From NCBI RefSeq assembly GCF_954871325.1, contig NC_088776.1, forward strand, positions 12,338,052-12,402,051: a DNA stretch of 64,000 bases, given 5' to 3'. Source of the DNA: Gordionus sp. m RMFG-2023 (taxonomy: Eukaryota; Nematomorpha; Gordioida; Chordodea; Parachordodidae). The position numbers were made by a program, and so were the translations under genes. The notes beneath the pieces were generated by a model. It saw nothing but the letters and a program-made list of their open reading frames with translations, was not told where the DNA came from and made no database searches. Positions 48,830-60,136 of this stretch are shown here, piece by piece (position 1 is the stretch's first letter; the number at the start of each line of letters is the position of its first letter).

Positions 48830-49603
48830 ATTGCGCGTTTGAATTCAATAGTTTGGAAGTTAATAATGGTACCTTCAGTAGTCCCAATTTCCCCGGCTTG
48901 TATCCTAGGGATACGGAATGTTATTATTTGTTTTACGGTTCCCCGGAAGAAAAAGTCAGGATCATCTTTTTGTATTTTAACGTCGAAGGCATATATCCGT
49001 AATTATTTTTTGATTGAAATTCTAAAATTATTTATTAAATAGCCTAATTATATCTCCTCAACTAATCTTCTATTATAATATTTAAAATGATTTTTTTTTT
49101 AAATGGCGGGAATAAGACAATTAATTATTTCTGAAAAATACAAAATTTTAGGCGCCTATGCACCATAATTATTGAGTTGAGATCTTAGAGAAAAAAATTA
49201 ACTCCGGTCTCCCCTTACTCATAAAATATTTAATAGAAAGGAAATCGCTTGAAAAATTTAATCAATGAAAGCTTCACAATTTCAAAATCTTATTTAGACA
49301 AATTAAATTCTATCTATGTATTATGTGTATAGGATCCTTAAATAAAACATAAAACAAGTTAGAAATTCATTGGTTATAATTTCATTAACACATTATGTTT
49401 TAGATGCATAGGCAATTCGGAGAGCGATTATTTAGAGCTATCAAATTACAGATCCGTTGATCGAAAATTTCCAAGGTATTGCGGAGGCAATAAACCAACC
49501 ACTATAGAATCAGACAATAATTTTTTCAGAATAACTTTCAAAAGCAACTCCTTGTTCGATGCAACGGGCTTCGAGGCCCACTATCAATTCTTTCAACCTA
49601 TGG
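48830..49603 (+). CDS. CUB domain 4 of the SOL-1-like protein (two exons)
   Basis: The exons are 48830-48998 (acceptor TTTTTAG, donor GTAATT) and 49404-49603 (acceptor GTTTTAG, donor GTATGA). The first half reads CAFEFNSLE, 'NGTFSSPNFPGLYPRDTECYY', 'FYGSPEEKVRIIFLYFNVEGIYP'. The second half starts at the cysteine (CIGNSESDYLELSN) and continues 'DRKFPRYCGG', 'ESDNNFFRITFKSNS', 'ATGFEAHYQFF'. The phase is 2 at the join (CC|A) and 1 on exit. 'SPNFPG-YPRDTEC', 'VEG--PC', 'SDY-E-SN' and 'DRK--RYCG' are, from memory, diagnostic for the last CUB of arthropod SOL-1 homologues. This is the best preserved domain in the window. Confidence 0.85.
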
Positions 49604-50740
49604 GTATGAAAAATATTTTATTATTGTAAAACAACGCTGCTAAATCTTCATTTTTAGAATATTATAAAATTTTTTTAAAATAAGGAGTATTAAAATTAAA
49701 ATAAGAAATGTGGTACTATGTTTGCTATGGTTATTTCATTTTTTATTTACAATATATCATTCATACATATTACATACAATATACTTTTTTTAGTGTTAAA
49801 GTATTTTTCCAAAGCTATTTACTTTGTCCAAAAAGTAAATAATTACAGCATAGTTTTCTTACTTGAATTGTAGGACTAGGTTACAGCTAATCAAATTTAA
49901 TTGTTACATTTATAGTTAACTAAATCAAAATTAATTGTATGATTTACTTAATACAATATACAAATGCTGACAGAAAAAAAATATTAGACTATATATTATG
50001 TATCTCGTAGGAGTTTTGCCAATTCAGAACTAATTTATAACCCAGCTATTAACACACTTTGAAACTTTAAATCATTTATAACGTACGTTTTTAAAAAATT
50101 AACTTAACACCATCCTCTACTCCCTCTCCAACACCATCCTCTACTCCCTCTCCCCAAAAATGTATACAATATAATCATTATAAATTAGAATTTGAAAGAA
50201 AAATAAAAAGTTAATAATTTTTGAAAATAATGTGACTATAATTGAAAATTTTTAGAAAAAAAGCATTTTTATAAAAGAAAGTTGAAAACCAAAATTTTTT
50301 TTATATAAATATAACAGCAGCCAAAGGCCTACAACATTAAACGCGTATTAATATATCAAATAAAAATTATGGACGCGTAAAACGCTCACCGATAATAGTC
50401 GACCGCGTCCACGCCCATAATGGTATAAATTAAAAAGAATACGTTCGATTTCAATGGACGCGTTTATGCTTTCAAAGTCTTATGATGTTTTTTAAAATTT
50501 AATCTCTAGTATAAATACTTTTATTATATTTTTTAAAACAATATATTATGTTATGATAAAAAATTATAGGCCTATTTTGAGCATATAATTATGAATACAG
50601 TATAATAGAGCGATAAAAAATAAATTTATAAAAAATTTTCTTATTAATTTTTTGATAATCACTGCATTTTAAAATTTTCATTTGATATGCATGACTTGGT
50701 AGTATCGATATAGTGTTAGTTTTGGGAAAAACTCACTCAA
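49604..50740. other. start of the intron after CUB4
   Basis: It contains a perfect 22-24-bp direct duplication at about 50108-50155 (ACACCATCCTCTACTCCCTC twice). A patch 'CATAATGGTATAAATTAA' at 50406 recurs at 51413. Otherwise it is AT-rich. Confidence 0.55.
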
Positions 50741-51679
50741 CAGGGATCCAAACTGAACCGATTACGGCGTTAAACTCGCTAAACAATTCTTTCAAAAGGG
50801 GTATTTTATTATCGAACACTGAACCGAACCTTAACCATTGCTTCAAAAAATTGAGCTATGCCATCAACCTGAACCGAACCGATAAAATGCCTCTGAACCG
50901 GTTCGAGACTCATGATTTTATGCTTATAAAATAATATGTAAGTTATTATTAGTATAATTGAAAAAATTTCAATTATATTCTAATTATTTTAAAGATTATT
51001 ATGAATCTGATTGATAAGTGTAGGTAATAATTTTTGTAAACTTTAGTAAATTGTCATTTAACAACATTTTCCTCTAAGCTTATAAATTATAAGGCTTAGA
51101 GAAAAATTAAATCCAAAATATTATTATAAATCACATATCAAATTTGATATCATATTGGCAGTGCATGCTACCAGAGTTAGTGTGGACTATGGAAAGATGT
51201 TTTTCAACAATTAAATTTATAAGCTATTTCCTTATAGATGTAATTTGAGTGGGATGAATTTTGAAAATATATTCATTGTGTGGCTTAATAAAAAAAATTT
51301 AAGTAAAAAAAGTAAAATATTGTTCATATTAAAATTAATCATTGATATTTATTTTTATATTTATCAAATATAAATTATGGAGGAAAATTTTACCTAATAG
51401 TGCCCTCCCCCCATAATGGTATAAATTAAGAAGGATAGTGTTTTAAGGATACATGCTAGCTTGTGTTTTTAAATTAATGATCAAATAAAACTATTATTTT
51501 CCCTATTACATAATTCGAAAATTGTTAGGTTTGAATACAAAAGTGTTCAAACCGGTTTGTAGCAATAGTTCGAACCGAAACGCGATATATTTGATATATT
51601 TGACGAATCACCAACCTGAACCTTGAACTGTTATGTGTATCCGAATCCGAACCGATATTCGTTTCAGTTTGGATCCCTG
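50741..51679 (+). mobile_element. hAT relic, CAGGGATCCAAACTGAA ends, with C-terminal transposase remnant
   Basis: It has inverted ends CAGGGATCCAAACTGAACCG / (complement of) CAGGGATCCAAACTGAAACG and many GAACCGAACC blocks in both arms. At 51165-51300 (+) a decayed hAT dimerisation region reads 'LAVHATRVSVD', then 'GKMFF', 'FPYRCNLSGMNFENIFIVWLNK' (family 'ERxFSTAG...SLSPENxExLLFLxKNL'). The rest of the transposase is deleted. No exact target duplication is present. The ORF at 50713-50934 is a translation of the GAACC arm. Confidence 0.75.
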
Positions 51680-52127
51680 GAAAAAATTGACAAACCTATA
51701 TTTCTTATTTAAAAAATTTTATATTTGAGCAATAATTTGGAATAATTTTTTTTATATCAGAAATGAAAAATATTTATATATTTGAAATCACCATTAGTAA
51801 AGCATATATTTTTTATTTTTAATACGTTAAAAAATATATACCTTTAGCCAATTAGGAAATTTTTAATTAAGAAATATTTTATAATTACAATTATACATCA
51901 GGCCAAGTCCCAGACTAAATTTTCTTTAATCTGAGGACTGGGGCCTAAAAATAAACTCTTATGTGGTTAGTAAGAAACATGTACCTTTTATTCAAATAAA
52001 TACTTATTTTTTTGTTAGTAAAATACTGACTTTATACTACATCTTTTTTGTTCTTATAGTAATATGTAGGTATATTTTTAATTCTATATTACTATTAATG
52101 ATCTACATCGTTAATGTTTCAAGCATG
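51680..52127. other. AT-rich intronic DNA
   Basis: The ORF at 51963-52202 runs into the following repeat element and is not a gene. Nothing else was recognised. Confidence 0.45.
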
Positions 52128-52475
52128 GCCAGGCCCGAGATTGAAAATTTCTCCCGCCCAATGACATTTTTTATGCCGCCGAAGAGTCCAGCCAAAATAT
52201 AAATCATTTGTCCACCCGACCTGGCTCTAATTTATTTAAATACAGAATATATGGCTCCTAGTTTCAATAATTAAATATTTTTTTAATTGAAAAAAATACT
52301 ATACAAATAAAAAAATAAAGGTGCCTCATTTCTTGCAAAAATTTTATATCTATTTTATTTAACAAAATTGATTCATATGTCTATTTAAAAAGGTCCGGCT
52401 CGAATTATTTTTTTAAAAAATGAACCGGCCCGCAAAATGGGTTGGGTCCCGCTAGAGGACCCAACCTAATTTTGT
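52128..52475. mobile_element. second copy of the CCCGA/GGCCC-rich element
   Basis: It shares 'TTTGTCCACCCGACCTGGCT' followed by TAATTTATTTAAATACA, a long T/A centre, 'TGCCTCATTTCTTGC' and 'GAACCGGCCCG' in the same order as 6051-6430. It is in the same orientation as that copy and is degenerate and non-coding. Confidence 0.6.
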
Positions 52476-53439
52476 AAATATCTATTTACTATATTTGTTA
52501 ATAAGATTTATGTCATCGAGGACTTGTTATTTAATAGCAGGAAAATACCGTAATTTTTTAAATAAACCATAATTTGATTATGGCCAGAAATTATTAAATA
52601 TATTAAGATCTATGAGCCAAAATGGCAGTTAAGATTGATTAGTTTCATTTATTTAATGTATAAAATGGATTAATCGTCATTATATACAGTTGAGAAGCAG
52701 TTAAAATCATCCTATAAATTTAAATCAACCCAAAAAAAATCACGGTGTTTCCCTAAAGATTTATATAAATAAAGGATATAATATATTTCTTTCTGTATTT
52801 AAACATCTAAACAATTGTTCCTATTTTGAGAGCTTAGTTGTATAGTAATTTGGGGCCATTGTACCCTTTAATTCTACGCCTATCAATTTCGATATTAGGG
52901 CCGATTATTTTTTTCTATTTATAATTTATTTCTGTTAAAAACAGCTCTCAATATAGCAATTGGCACCGCTGGCTCTCTCCACGGTGCCGCCATTATAATC
53001 TGCTTGAAGATTTATTGCTAAACATAAATATAGAATAAGATTATGATATAAAAAATATATTATAACCAGGGAAATGGAACTCGAAACTTGGAAAAATTAG
53101 AAAAGGGATATATAGCTCCTAGCTTAATTCTAGTTTCAATATCCACTTACTCAGAGTATTATTGTCAAAGATTATAAAACCTTTCTTGATATTTTTTTTA
53201 TTAATTTTTGGTTAATTTTAGTTTTATTATGTAATAATTAAATTTTTAAAAATCTTCATAAATATTTCTTATTGAGATTACTTTATAAAAATTATGAAAA
53301 ATGACAGCTATAATTTAAATGAATTATCTGACATGTGATTTATAGCGTTTTTGCCTTATATCGTTGAAGGTTCAATAAAGCTGCGTTAGGTATTCCTCAT
53401 CTCTATCTAACTGAATAAATTAAGTTGGGTAAAAAAAAT
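52476..53439. other. AT-rich intronic DNA
   Basis: There is a small palindromic GC patch near 52960-52990 (GGCACCGCTGG...CACGGTGCCGCC). No exon was recognised. Confidence 0.45.
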
Positions 53440-53600
53440 TTAAACTACACATTTATGGGCCATTCGCACGTAGTTGTAGGCAAAACAGTCCGAGAATTGT
53501 AAACCATAGGCTAAGATAAAGATTTGGGCAAATCAAAAGCCTATACCAGAGAATTTCGCATATATTCAATTACTTTATAGGATAGGAGAAAGTCTGATTT
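53440..53600. repeat. dispersed repeat, partner of inverted copy at 56150-56330
   Basis: 'GGGCCATTCGCACGTAGTTG' ... 'CATAGGCTAAGATAAAGATT' + 'TGGGCAAATCAAAAGCCTAT' + 'ACCAGAGAATTTCG' matches the reverse complement of 56213-56330 block by block (AAGCCACACGCATATGTAAC ... TAGGCTAAATAAAAAGAGTT + GGGCAAAACAAAAGTCTATA + CCCGAGAATTGTG). The identity is moderate, so the repeat is old. Confidence 0.6.
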
Positions 53601-54396
53601 TAATTTTCAATGTTAAATAAGAAAATTTTGTTAGTGTTGATGTTAGCTTTATGAATAAATTTAAAGTCTTGTTATCCATATCTAAAACAATATAATTAAA
53701 AAAAACTTTTTAATCTTTCTATTCCATTGAAATTCCCATTTCACCAATATCCATCATATGGATATCAAAAATCCTTTTAGCTAAATTTAATTTCTAATTT
53801 ATTTATAATCGATAAAATATTAGTGATGCCACTCTGATGTAACAAGGATAATCCTTTAATTATAAATTTATTTTCGAAGAACGAAGAATACACCAATACA
53901 TGGAAAAGATTTAAAATCATTATATAACCAATGATTCCCAAAATAAAATTATATAAAAATTGATACATTGATTAGAAATTAGTAAAATTTTTAGAATATG
54001 CACCGCCGGTCGATGCTTTATTAGCTAGCAACTAACTAAGCTTTCTGACAATTGCTGCTGCCAAATTAGATCTCAACTCCTAAATCTAAACTACTAATAT
54101 AATATTATTTGTTTATATAACCGAATACACGGTAGTCTCATATGCTCTGTTACTTAATTTAATGTGCTTTGATTTTTATATTTGAAAAATTGAAATACAT
54201 TTAAAAAATTTAATAGAATTTAGATAAGATACATTTTAGTTAGTTACTATTTGACATAGCTGGCGATATTTTATAGACGCGTAAGTGACCCTTGTTCTTT
54301 TCTACTCAAATTATTTAAAAATATTAATTTACCTACAATAATTTTGATGTTTTTTTAAATATTATATATATATATTTTATTTAATTTTTTATTCAG

Positions 54397-54500
54397 AAAA
54401 CAAAATCCATTACAATTATCCAAATGATGCAAAAATCACTTTGCCACCTCACTTACTAACGTTGTTGTTGATGCTATATGCCCTTTTATCCATCCCTTAA
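54397..54500 (+). CDS. terminal exon with hydrophobic, GPI-signal-like tail
   Basis: The acceptor TTATTCAG is followed by AA completing a phase-1 codon from CUB4 (G|AA, Glu). The exon encodes 33 more residues and stops at TAA 54498-54500. After a short polar linker (ENKIHYNYPNDAKI) comes a leucine-rich stretch of about 19 residues running to the very C-terminus (PHLLTLLLMLYALLSIP), with no basic tail. This is the form of a GPI attachment signal or a tail anchor. With the 41434 start the total coding length is 996 nt, divisible by 3. An AATAAA lies at 54538-54543. The intron before it (49604-54396) contains several hAT relics. Confidence 0.7.
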
Positions 54501-54560
54501 AACATGTACAATTCTATATATTAGTATAAATTTTGCTAATAAAATAATTCATAATTATAG

Positions 54561-54613
54561 GAAAATCCTCAAAGAATCTCCACGGAGCAGTCTTCCAGAA
54601 AAATGATTCATGA
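54561..54613 (+). CDS. alternative terminal exon, soluble C-terminus
   Basis: The acceptor AATTATAG is followed by GA, which also completes the phase-1 codon from 49603 (G|GA, Gly). It adds a short polar tail (KSSKNLHGAVFQKNDS) and stops at TGA 54611-54613. An AATAAA is at 54705-54710. It lacks any hydrophobic segment, so a transcript that skips 54397-54500 would encode a secreted form. A chance open tail of this length is quite possible, hence the moderate score. Confidence 0.4.
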
Positions 54614-56149
54614 TCAAGAAAACTTACAAATTAATCCAATCATAAATTAAATATTATAATCTGTAATTTATTTAGTATTTATTTTTGTAAAAATACATTC
54701 AGTCAATAAAATGCAATATAATAATTTATTTCGAATTTTATAAAAAATAGTTTCAACATGATTTCTATGTATTATACCCTATACCTCTGAATTTGAATGA
54801 AATAAATGTCTGAAAAGTAGAAAAGTTTTATTTAATAAACATTGGCGTTTCTAAGGGGAGGAGGATGGGTAATAACTTCTAGCTGAGAAATGTTTGTTAA
54901 TTAAGATTTTGACATATTAGATAGAATTATCTTATATATTTTATATAATATTTTCCTGGCAGCATTACAAAAATTGTTTTCTAGTCATTTTCTATCTAAA
55001 TCACGAAACCAATTATGAATAATAGATTTCCGATTATTTATGAAATTAAAAACATAGTAAATCTGATTTTACAGAAAATTAGGGTTATGCCAATATTATT
55101 AGATTTTGGGTGGAATAAAATTAAAGTCAAAAAAGCTAAATATTCAACTAAAAAATATTGTTATATACACCACCAAGAATGTGCCACAAAGCTCATAATT
55201 AAGGTTTTTTTAAAATCTGGGTAATTAATGAATGAGCAAATATTCACTTAAAAACTTTAAATTGGGGTAATGCATCAAGACACCCAGTTCGGAAATAACA
55301 TGTTTTCCCTATCTTAGTTATATTATATATTTTTTTAAAATGTGTAATATAAAAATAAGATATATTAATTTGTAGAAAAAGTAATGCGATAGCAATATCA
55401 TAATTTAAAAGAGATCTTAAGATATAAAAATTTAAAAGAAAATACCACATAGAACGTGGATAGAAAGTAGATAATCAAAAAAATATAATTTGGAAGTTTT
55501 ATTCATTGATATGGAAGGAATTTGAGGAAAAATCACGAATCATTCTTAGAAATATTATAAAACATTTTAATTTATCCAGCCTTTATATCATGTAAAAATG
55601 ATGGGATTGCTTTCTACCCTTCACCCATCTCACTTTTGGGCTTTTCTCTTCAACAACAGTTCAATTTTAATACATACCAGTCATGATCCTAATATTATAG
55701 ATTCTACTCAAACTTGAGAAATTGTTAGCCCCAAATCCATATTCTAGAAAGCTTAGGATATTCCCTTATTATCTCATTCCATTGAGTGCCTCTTATCAAT
55801 GATTCATAGAACATGTTCTAGCCAAATTATTTTAAATTTTAAATTTGGCGATGAATGGTTGTTAGCAATTAATTTCATCTTCTGCATTAATTCACAAATT
55901 TTTTGGTATACTAAACTCCATATTTATTTCTAGGGCTGTGCTAGTTCATAAATTTTTCACCAATCCAATCTAACATAATTACAAGAATTGGGAATTTTAA
56001 TGGAATAGCAAGATTAAAATGTTAATGTATTGGGAATTTCAATGGAATAGCTAGATTAAGAAGTTATTAATTATTTAATTATATATGTTTTAGATGGTCA
56101 ATATGAAAAGACTTTTTAATTATTCATTTCGCTAACATTAACACCTGCA
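54614..56149. other. 3' flank, AT-rich
   Basis: It contains an imperfect direct duplication at 55986-56066 (ATTGGGAATTTTAATGGAAT and ATTGGGAATTTCAATGGAAT, about 43 bp apart). ORFs at 55015-55224 and 55244-55450 are low-complexity and unsupported. Confidence 0.45.
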
Positions 56150-56330
56150 GAATTTTCTTATTTACCATAGACAATTAAAATCAGCCCTTCCCCTACCCCG
56201 CCAGATTATTAAAGATTTGCACAATTCTCGGGTATAGACTTTTGTTTTGCCCAACTCTTTTTATTTAGCCTAAGTCCTATGACTATTACGGTTACATATG
56301 CGTGTGGCTTATTCAGAAAAGGGTGAAGAG
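56150..56330. repeat. inverted partner of the 53440-53600 repeat
   Basis: See the matching blocks given for 53440-53600. This copy is in the opposite orientation, 2.6 kb away. The pair may be two insertions of one old element or the two ends of a single larger one. Confidence 0.55.
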
Positions 56331-56527
56331 CCTATCATGTTTTCTTATTTTTAAATATCCAATACAATGGATTTGAGGAAAACCACCTAGCATAACTCTT
56401 TATATATACATCTAGAGTGCGAAACATTTTTATCATGTCACATAATTGATATGCAATATTTTAATATTTTTTCCCCAAAAGTAAATCATTTTATTTAAAA
56501 TATGGGCATTTTTTATGGCTGAATATA

Positions 56528-57301
56528 ATATTGATTAGGGGTGCACCGATACCACTTTTTGGAGGCTGATCCGATCCAATATTAAAGTGATAACGGCCGA
56601 TTACCGATCCTATATCATATCTAATTTTGTATTCTGTAAAGATACTAATGGTTTTAATTTTTAATATACTTTTTATAACATCTATAATCTAACTATACCA
56701 AAACTTATGTCATTTAAATATATTATAATGATCAGTTAGTTTATATTCAATTCAAATTGCAATTCTAAAAGTATATAAAATATTTTTATTGTTAAATTAC
56801 TTTTATATAATAAGTAATAACATTAATCTATATACAAAAATAAGTAATAAACAAATATTATGAAATTTGAAATAAATATGTAAAATAATATTTAATATTA
56901 ATATATCGAAGATTTCTTTTTAGAAATACCAGAATTTCAAATTTATCAGAGGTAAGCTTGCGGCGATGGTAACTGTCAATATCACCAGCTTCACTAAAAA
57001 GAGATTCTGAAGAAATTATCGCACACTTTAATAAACAGAATACGCAAAAAAATTAACAGTATGGCAGAATGTTTATTAAGTAATTATTATTATTAAAGAA
57101 ATAAATATAAAAATGGATTTCGATCTTATTTATAAAAATAAATGATTTTAGATATAACTTTTTTTAAAAACATTTTATTTTTGTAAACGCCATATTTTAT
57201 CGGATCGGAAAATGTTATAGTATTGGCCGTTAACCGATATTTAAAATGGGTAAAATATCGGACCGATCCGATAAAAATATCGGTACATCCCTATTATTGA
57301 T
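56528..57301 (-). mobile_element. internally deleted hAT element, TAGGGGTGCACCGATA ends, 758 bp
   Basis: The element occupies 56536-57293. It is bounded by ATATTGAT and TTATTGAT (7 of 8 identical, 56528-56535 and 57294-57301). Its ends TAGGGGTGCACCGATA and (complement) TAGGGATGTACCGATA belong to a widespread animal hAT type. GGCCGATTACCGATCC / GGCCGTTAACCGATA arms are present. On the minus strand 57024-56908 encodes a remnant of the hAT C-terminal dimerisation domain: 'SSESLFSEAGDIDSYHRRKL', then 'SDKFEILVFLKRNL' (family 'SERVFSTAGDI--ERRN-LSPE---LLFLKKNL'). The catalytic part is absent. Confidence 0.85.
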
Positions 57302-57478
57302 AAATGGTTCAATTTAGTTAATTTCAAAAAATGGTAAATCAAAATTTTAGATAAAATATTACTATAAGTTCAACAATAGATGTCTCAAACCTTTTGGCTG
57401 TTCGTCGGTGGGCAATCAATCCTGGATAATTTACTATTGGCCTAAAATTTTTAAATAAAACCTTTTTAAAAATTGTCC

Positions 57479-58654
57479 AAATTGAGCAGTTGTTAAATCT
57501 CGCTACAAGTAGCGCGCTACTTTTTCTCAAATTTTTTTGCGCTCCTTTTTTTGAAAGTAGCTAAGTAGCGCTGTAACTATAAAAGTGATAATTTAAATAA
57601 ATGATAATTAATTATAATTTATTTAATTTTGAAATTTATATTTTCAATTTGTATTATAAACCTAAATCATCTGGTGTAAATTATTAAAAAGTCATCGCAA
57701 ATGGATATGCAAATCGATGTAAGTCAGACAATTATGATATTAATAAAATGGAAGGTACCCTAGACTAAAATGTTCTTGATAACAATAATACAAATTTTCC
57801 ATTTCCAAAATTTGAAGATATTTTCAAATTGTAAAATAAAAGGTGGAAATTTATTTATTTAAACTGTAAAAAAATATATCCTCAATGTAGCTATAACCTC
57901 GAAAAACACCTAAAGGCAATTGTCATTTTTAAATTATAACAGTGGTGACTACATTCAAAAAGACCAATTCAATTCAAGCTAAATTGATTAATAATAAATG
58001 TTGCACAAGCCAATATTTCTCAGAAACTGACCGATAGTTCTTGTCGATTTTATATAATCCATTTGTCGCAAAGATGTCCTAGTTAGAACCATAAGACTTC
58101 CATTGATAATTTTTTGAAAATAAAGGATACTAATATAATAGAAAATCATCTAGAGGCGTTTTTTAGATCTAAAATACAAATTTTTCTTATATTTATAAAA
58201 TTAAATACTGCCTTGCACTCAAGTGCTAGTGTTGAGAGATTATTTAGTAAGGCAAAACTTATACTTTCTGATCGTCGATTTAGACTTGTGAATGATAGTA
58301 ATGATTTTATTATTAAATACAACAAAATAAATTTAAAAAATGAATATTACTATAAATAGTTATTATTATTACATAAATTATAGTTTTTTTACATGAATTT
58401 TTTTATAATCAAAACTAACTATATCTAAATATTTATAAATGTTGATTTTTATATATTATATACTATGCAATTACATTATAAACAAAAATAAAACAAATTT
58501 ATTTCTAATTTTTTTTTATAAAAAGTAGCCTAAAAAGTAACCAAAACTTACTTTTAAAAAATAGTAGCTAATAGGGCGCTACTTTATTTTGACAAATAGA
58601 TGTAAGTGTAGTGCACTACTTTTAAAAGTAGGGTTTAAAAACACTTAAATTGAG
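57479..58654 (+). mobile_element. internally deleted hAT element, 1160 bp, BED finger and dimerisation region retained
   Basis: The element occupies 57487-58646 with perfect 8-bp duplications AAATTGAG (57479-57486, 58647-58654). The ends CAGTTGTTAAATC / (complement) AAGTGTTTTTAAACCC and AGTAGCGCGCTAC / AGTAGTGCACTAC arms mirror each other. Around 57840-57930 a BED-type zinc finger remnant reads 'C-KIYPQCSYNLEKHLK'. The open frame 58114-58359 (81 codons) encodes the hAT C-terminal region: 'LNTALHSSASVERLFSKAKL' with 'SDRRFRL' after it. The catalytic RNase-H core is missing, so the element is non-autonomous. Confidence 0.9.
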
Positions 58655-59581
58655 CCATTTGAATGTATTCAGATAAATAACAATGCTCTATCTTTTAAAA
58701 TAATTTGATTTAAACATTGGTTCCTTTAATTAAATTTATTTTCAAATATTGATCTGATACTATAGTTATAAAAAAACATTGAATATTGGCCCTGAGCCTA
58801 GTTAATAGATGAGAATTTATATAAAATTGGTTTAAATATTGAGATATTATCATTTAAATTAAATCACAAGAAAAAAGATTAAAAGCACTTACTTTCCTCA
58901 TCAGCTAAAATTTTTTTATATAATTTTATAAATTCCAAGTAGTGTTGACCAGTTTTTTTTAAAATTTATGAAGGTAATAGTCATTTTTTAATATTAACCA
59001 CTATTTTAGTTAAAATTTAAAGGTGATAGCAAGTCAGTGCCTTTTACTATTGTGAGGGCATGATTTAATTACTTTATTAAAATTTTATGGGGTTTAGGTC
59101 AATAAAACCATGCCCATTTAGGGTACCCCACACCCTTAAATTTAACAAATTTACATACCCCCCCCCCCCCCCAAATCTCTACTCTAATTATTTAAATAAA
59201 AAATAATGGTATTTGTGAAAATTAAACTATTAAACACAGCTGGATAAAATGTTTATTAGTTAGCCAAACTTTTTATGAGGGGATGCCTGAGGTAGGTTAC
59301 CCTCTAAGGAGGGTCTCAGAATTAAAGAGCTTAGGGAAGATTAGAGGACACTGTATCAAGTATCAGCATATCTTTTGAAATAAAAAATACTTTAAAAAAA
59401 GTAAATTTAATTTACCAAAATGCATCTAAAATATTTTTATTAATATTTAAGTATTGGATTCAAAAAGCAAGAAACAATTTATATAATATAATTAATTTAA
59501 AAAAAATTTGTGTATCAAAATTTATAAGGCTTCTAATATACAACACATCTTGACTTTATAATAATAATAAATTTTTATATA
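58655..59581. other. AT-rich intergenic DNA with poly-C tract
   Basis: A run of about 15 Cs lies at 59159-59173. A slightly GC-richer patch is at 59270-59360. No exon or transposon end was recognised. Confidence 0.45.
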
Positions 59582-60136
59582 TTAATAATCTTCATCTGAA
59601 TAATCATCAATTTGTCTTCTTTCAAACTATTGGCATTTTAATGTAAATAATTTATTAAAGGTTATACATACTTTTACAATTGTTTTTGGTTTTTGCTGTT
59701 GATTTAATTGTTCAAGTAATTTAACCATTTGATCTTCATTTAACTATTTATTTCAAATATAGAGGAAACAATAATAAAAAATTTAAGTCATATTATTAAC
59801 TTGATGTTGAATTCGACCATATTGAGCCATTTGAATAATCATATTCTCTAAGGCCTTACCTTTATCTGGTTTAGCAAGAGTTATATTACTCACTAGAATG
59901 AATTAATTTAGGAATAATCATAATTAAATACATCTTGCCCTGGCTTTTTGGTCTAATACAGATGAAAGTATTGTATTTCTTAACTGCTCTTGTTGATCAG
60001 CATTTTCTCTAACTTTTTCATCCTTTTTATAATCTGGTTTCTTAAAAATAATTAGGTTATTAATTTATTCAAAGCTAAAAACATTTTCAGATTTTTGTAG
60101 ATTTTGATCAGAAACATTTTGAAGTGATAAATCCAT
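59582..60136 (-). CDS. PDCD5: programmed cell death protein 5 (PDCD5), five exons
   Basis: The five minus-strand exons are 60136-60083, 60040-59932, 59892-59801, 59743-59672 and 59626-59582. They join in frame to 123 residues, close to the 125 of human PDCD5. Landmarks are 'QQEQLRNTILSSVLDQKARARLSNI', split by an intron after ARAR (exon part 'LRNTILSSVLDQKARAR', then 'LSNITLAKPDKGKALENMII'), 'QMAQYGRI', 'LLEQLNQQQ' and the C-terminal 'FERRQIDDYSDEDY'. PDCD5 is a small DNA-binding-fold protein of the TFAR19 family, linked to apoptosis and to TIP60 and the CCT chaperonin. The four introns are only 42, 39, 57 and 45 nt, all GT-AG. The gene is intact. Coding sequence is far more AT-rich than the CUB exons. 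Confidence 0.93.
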
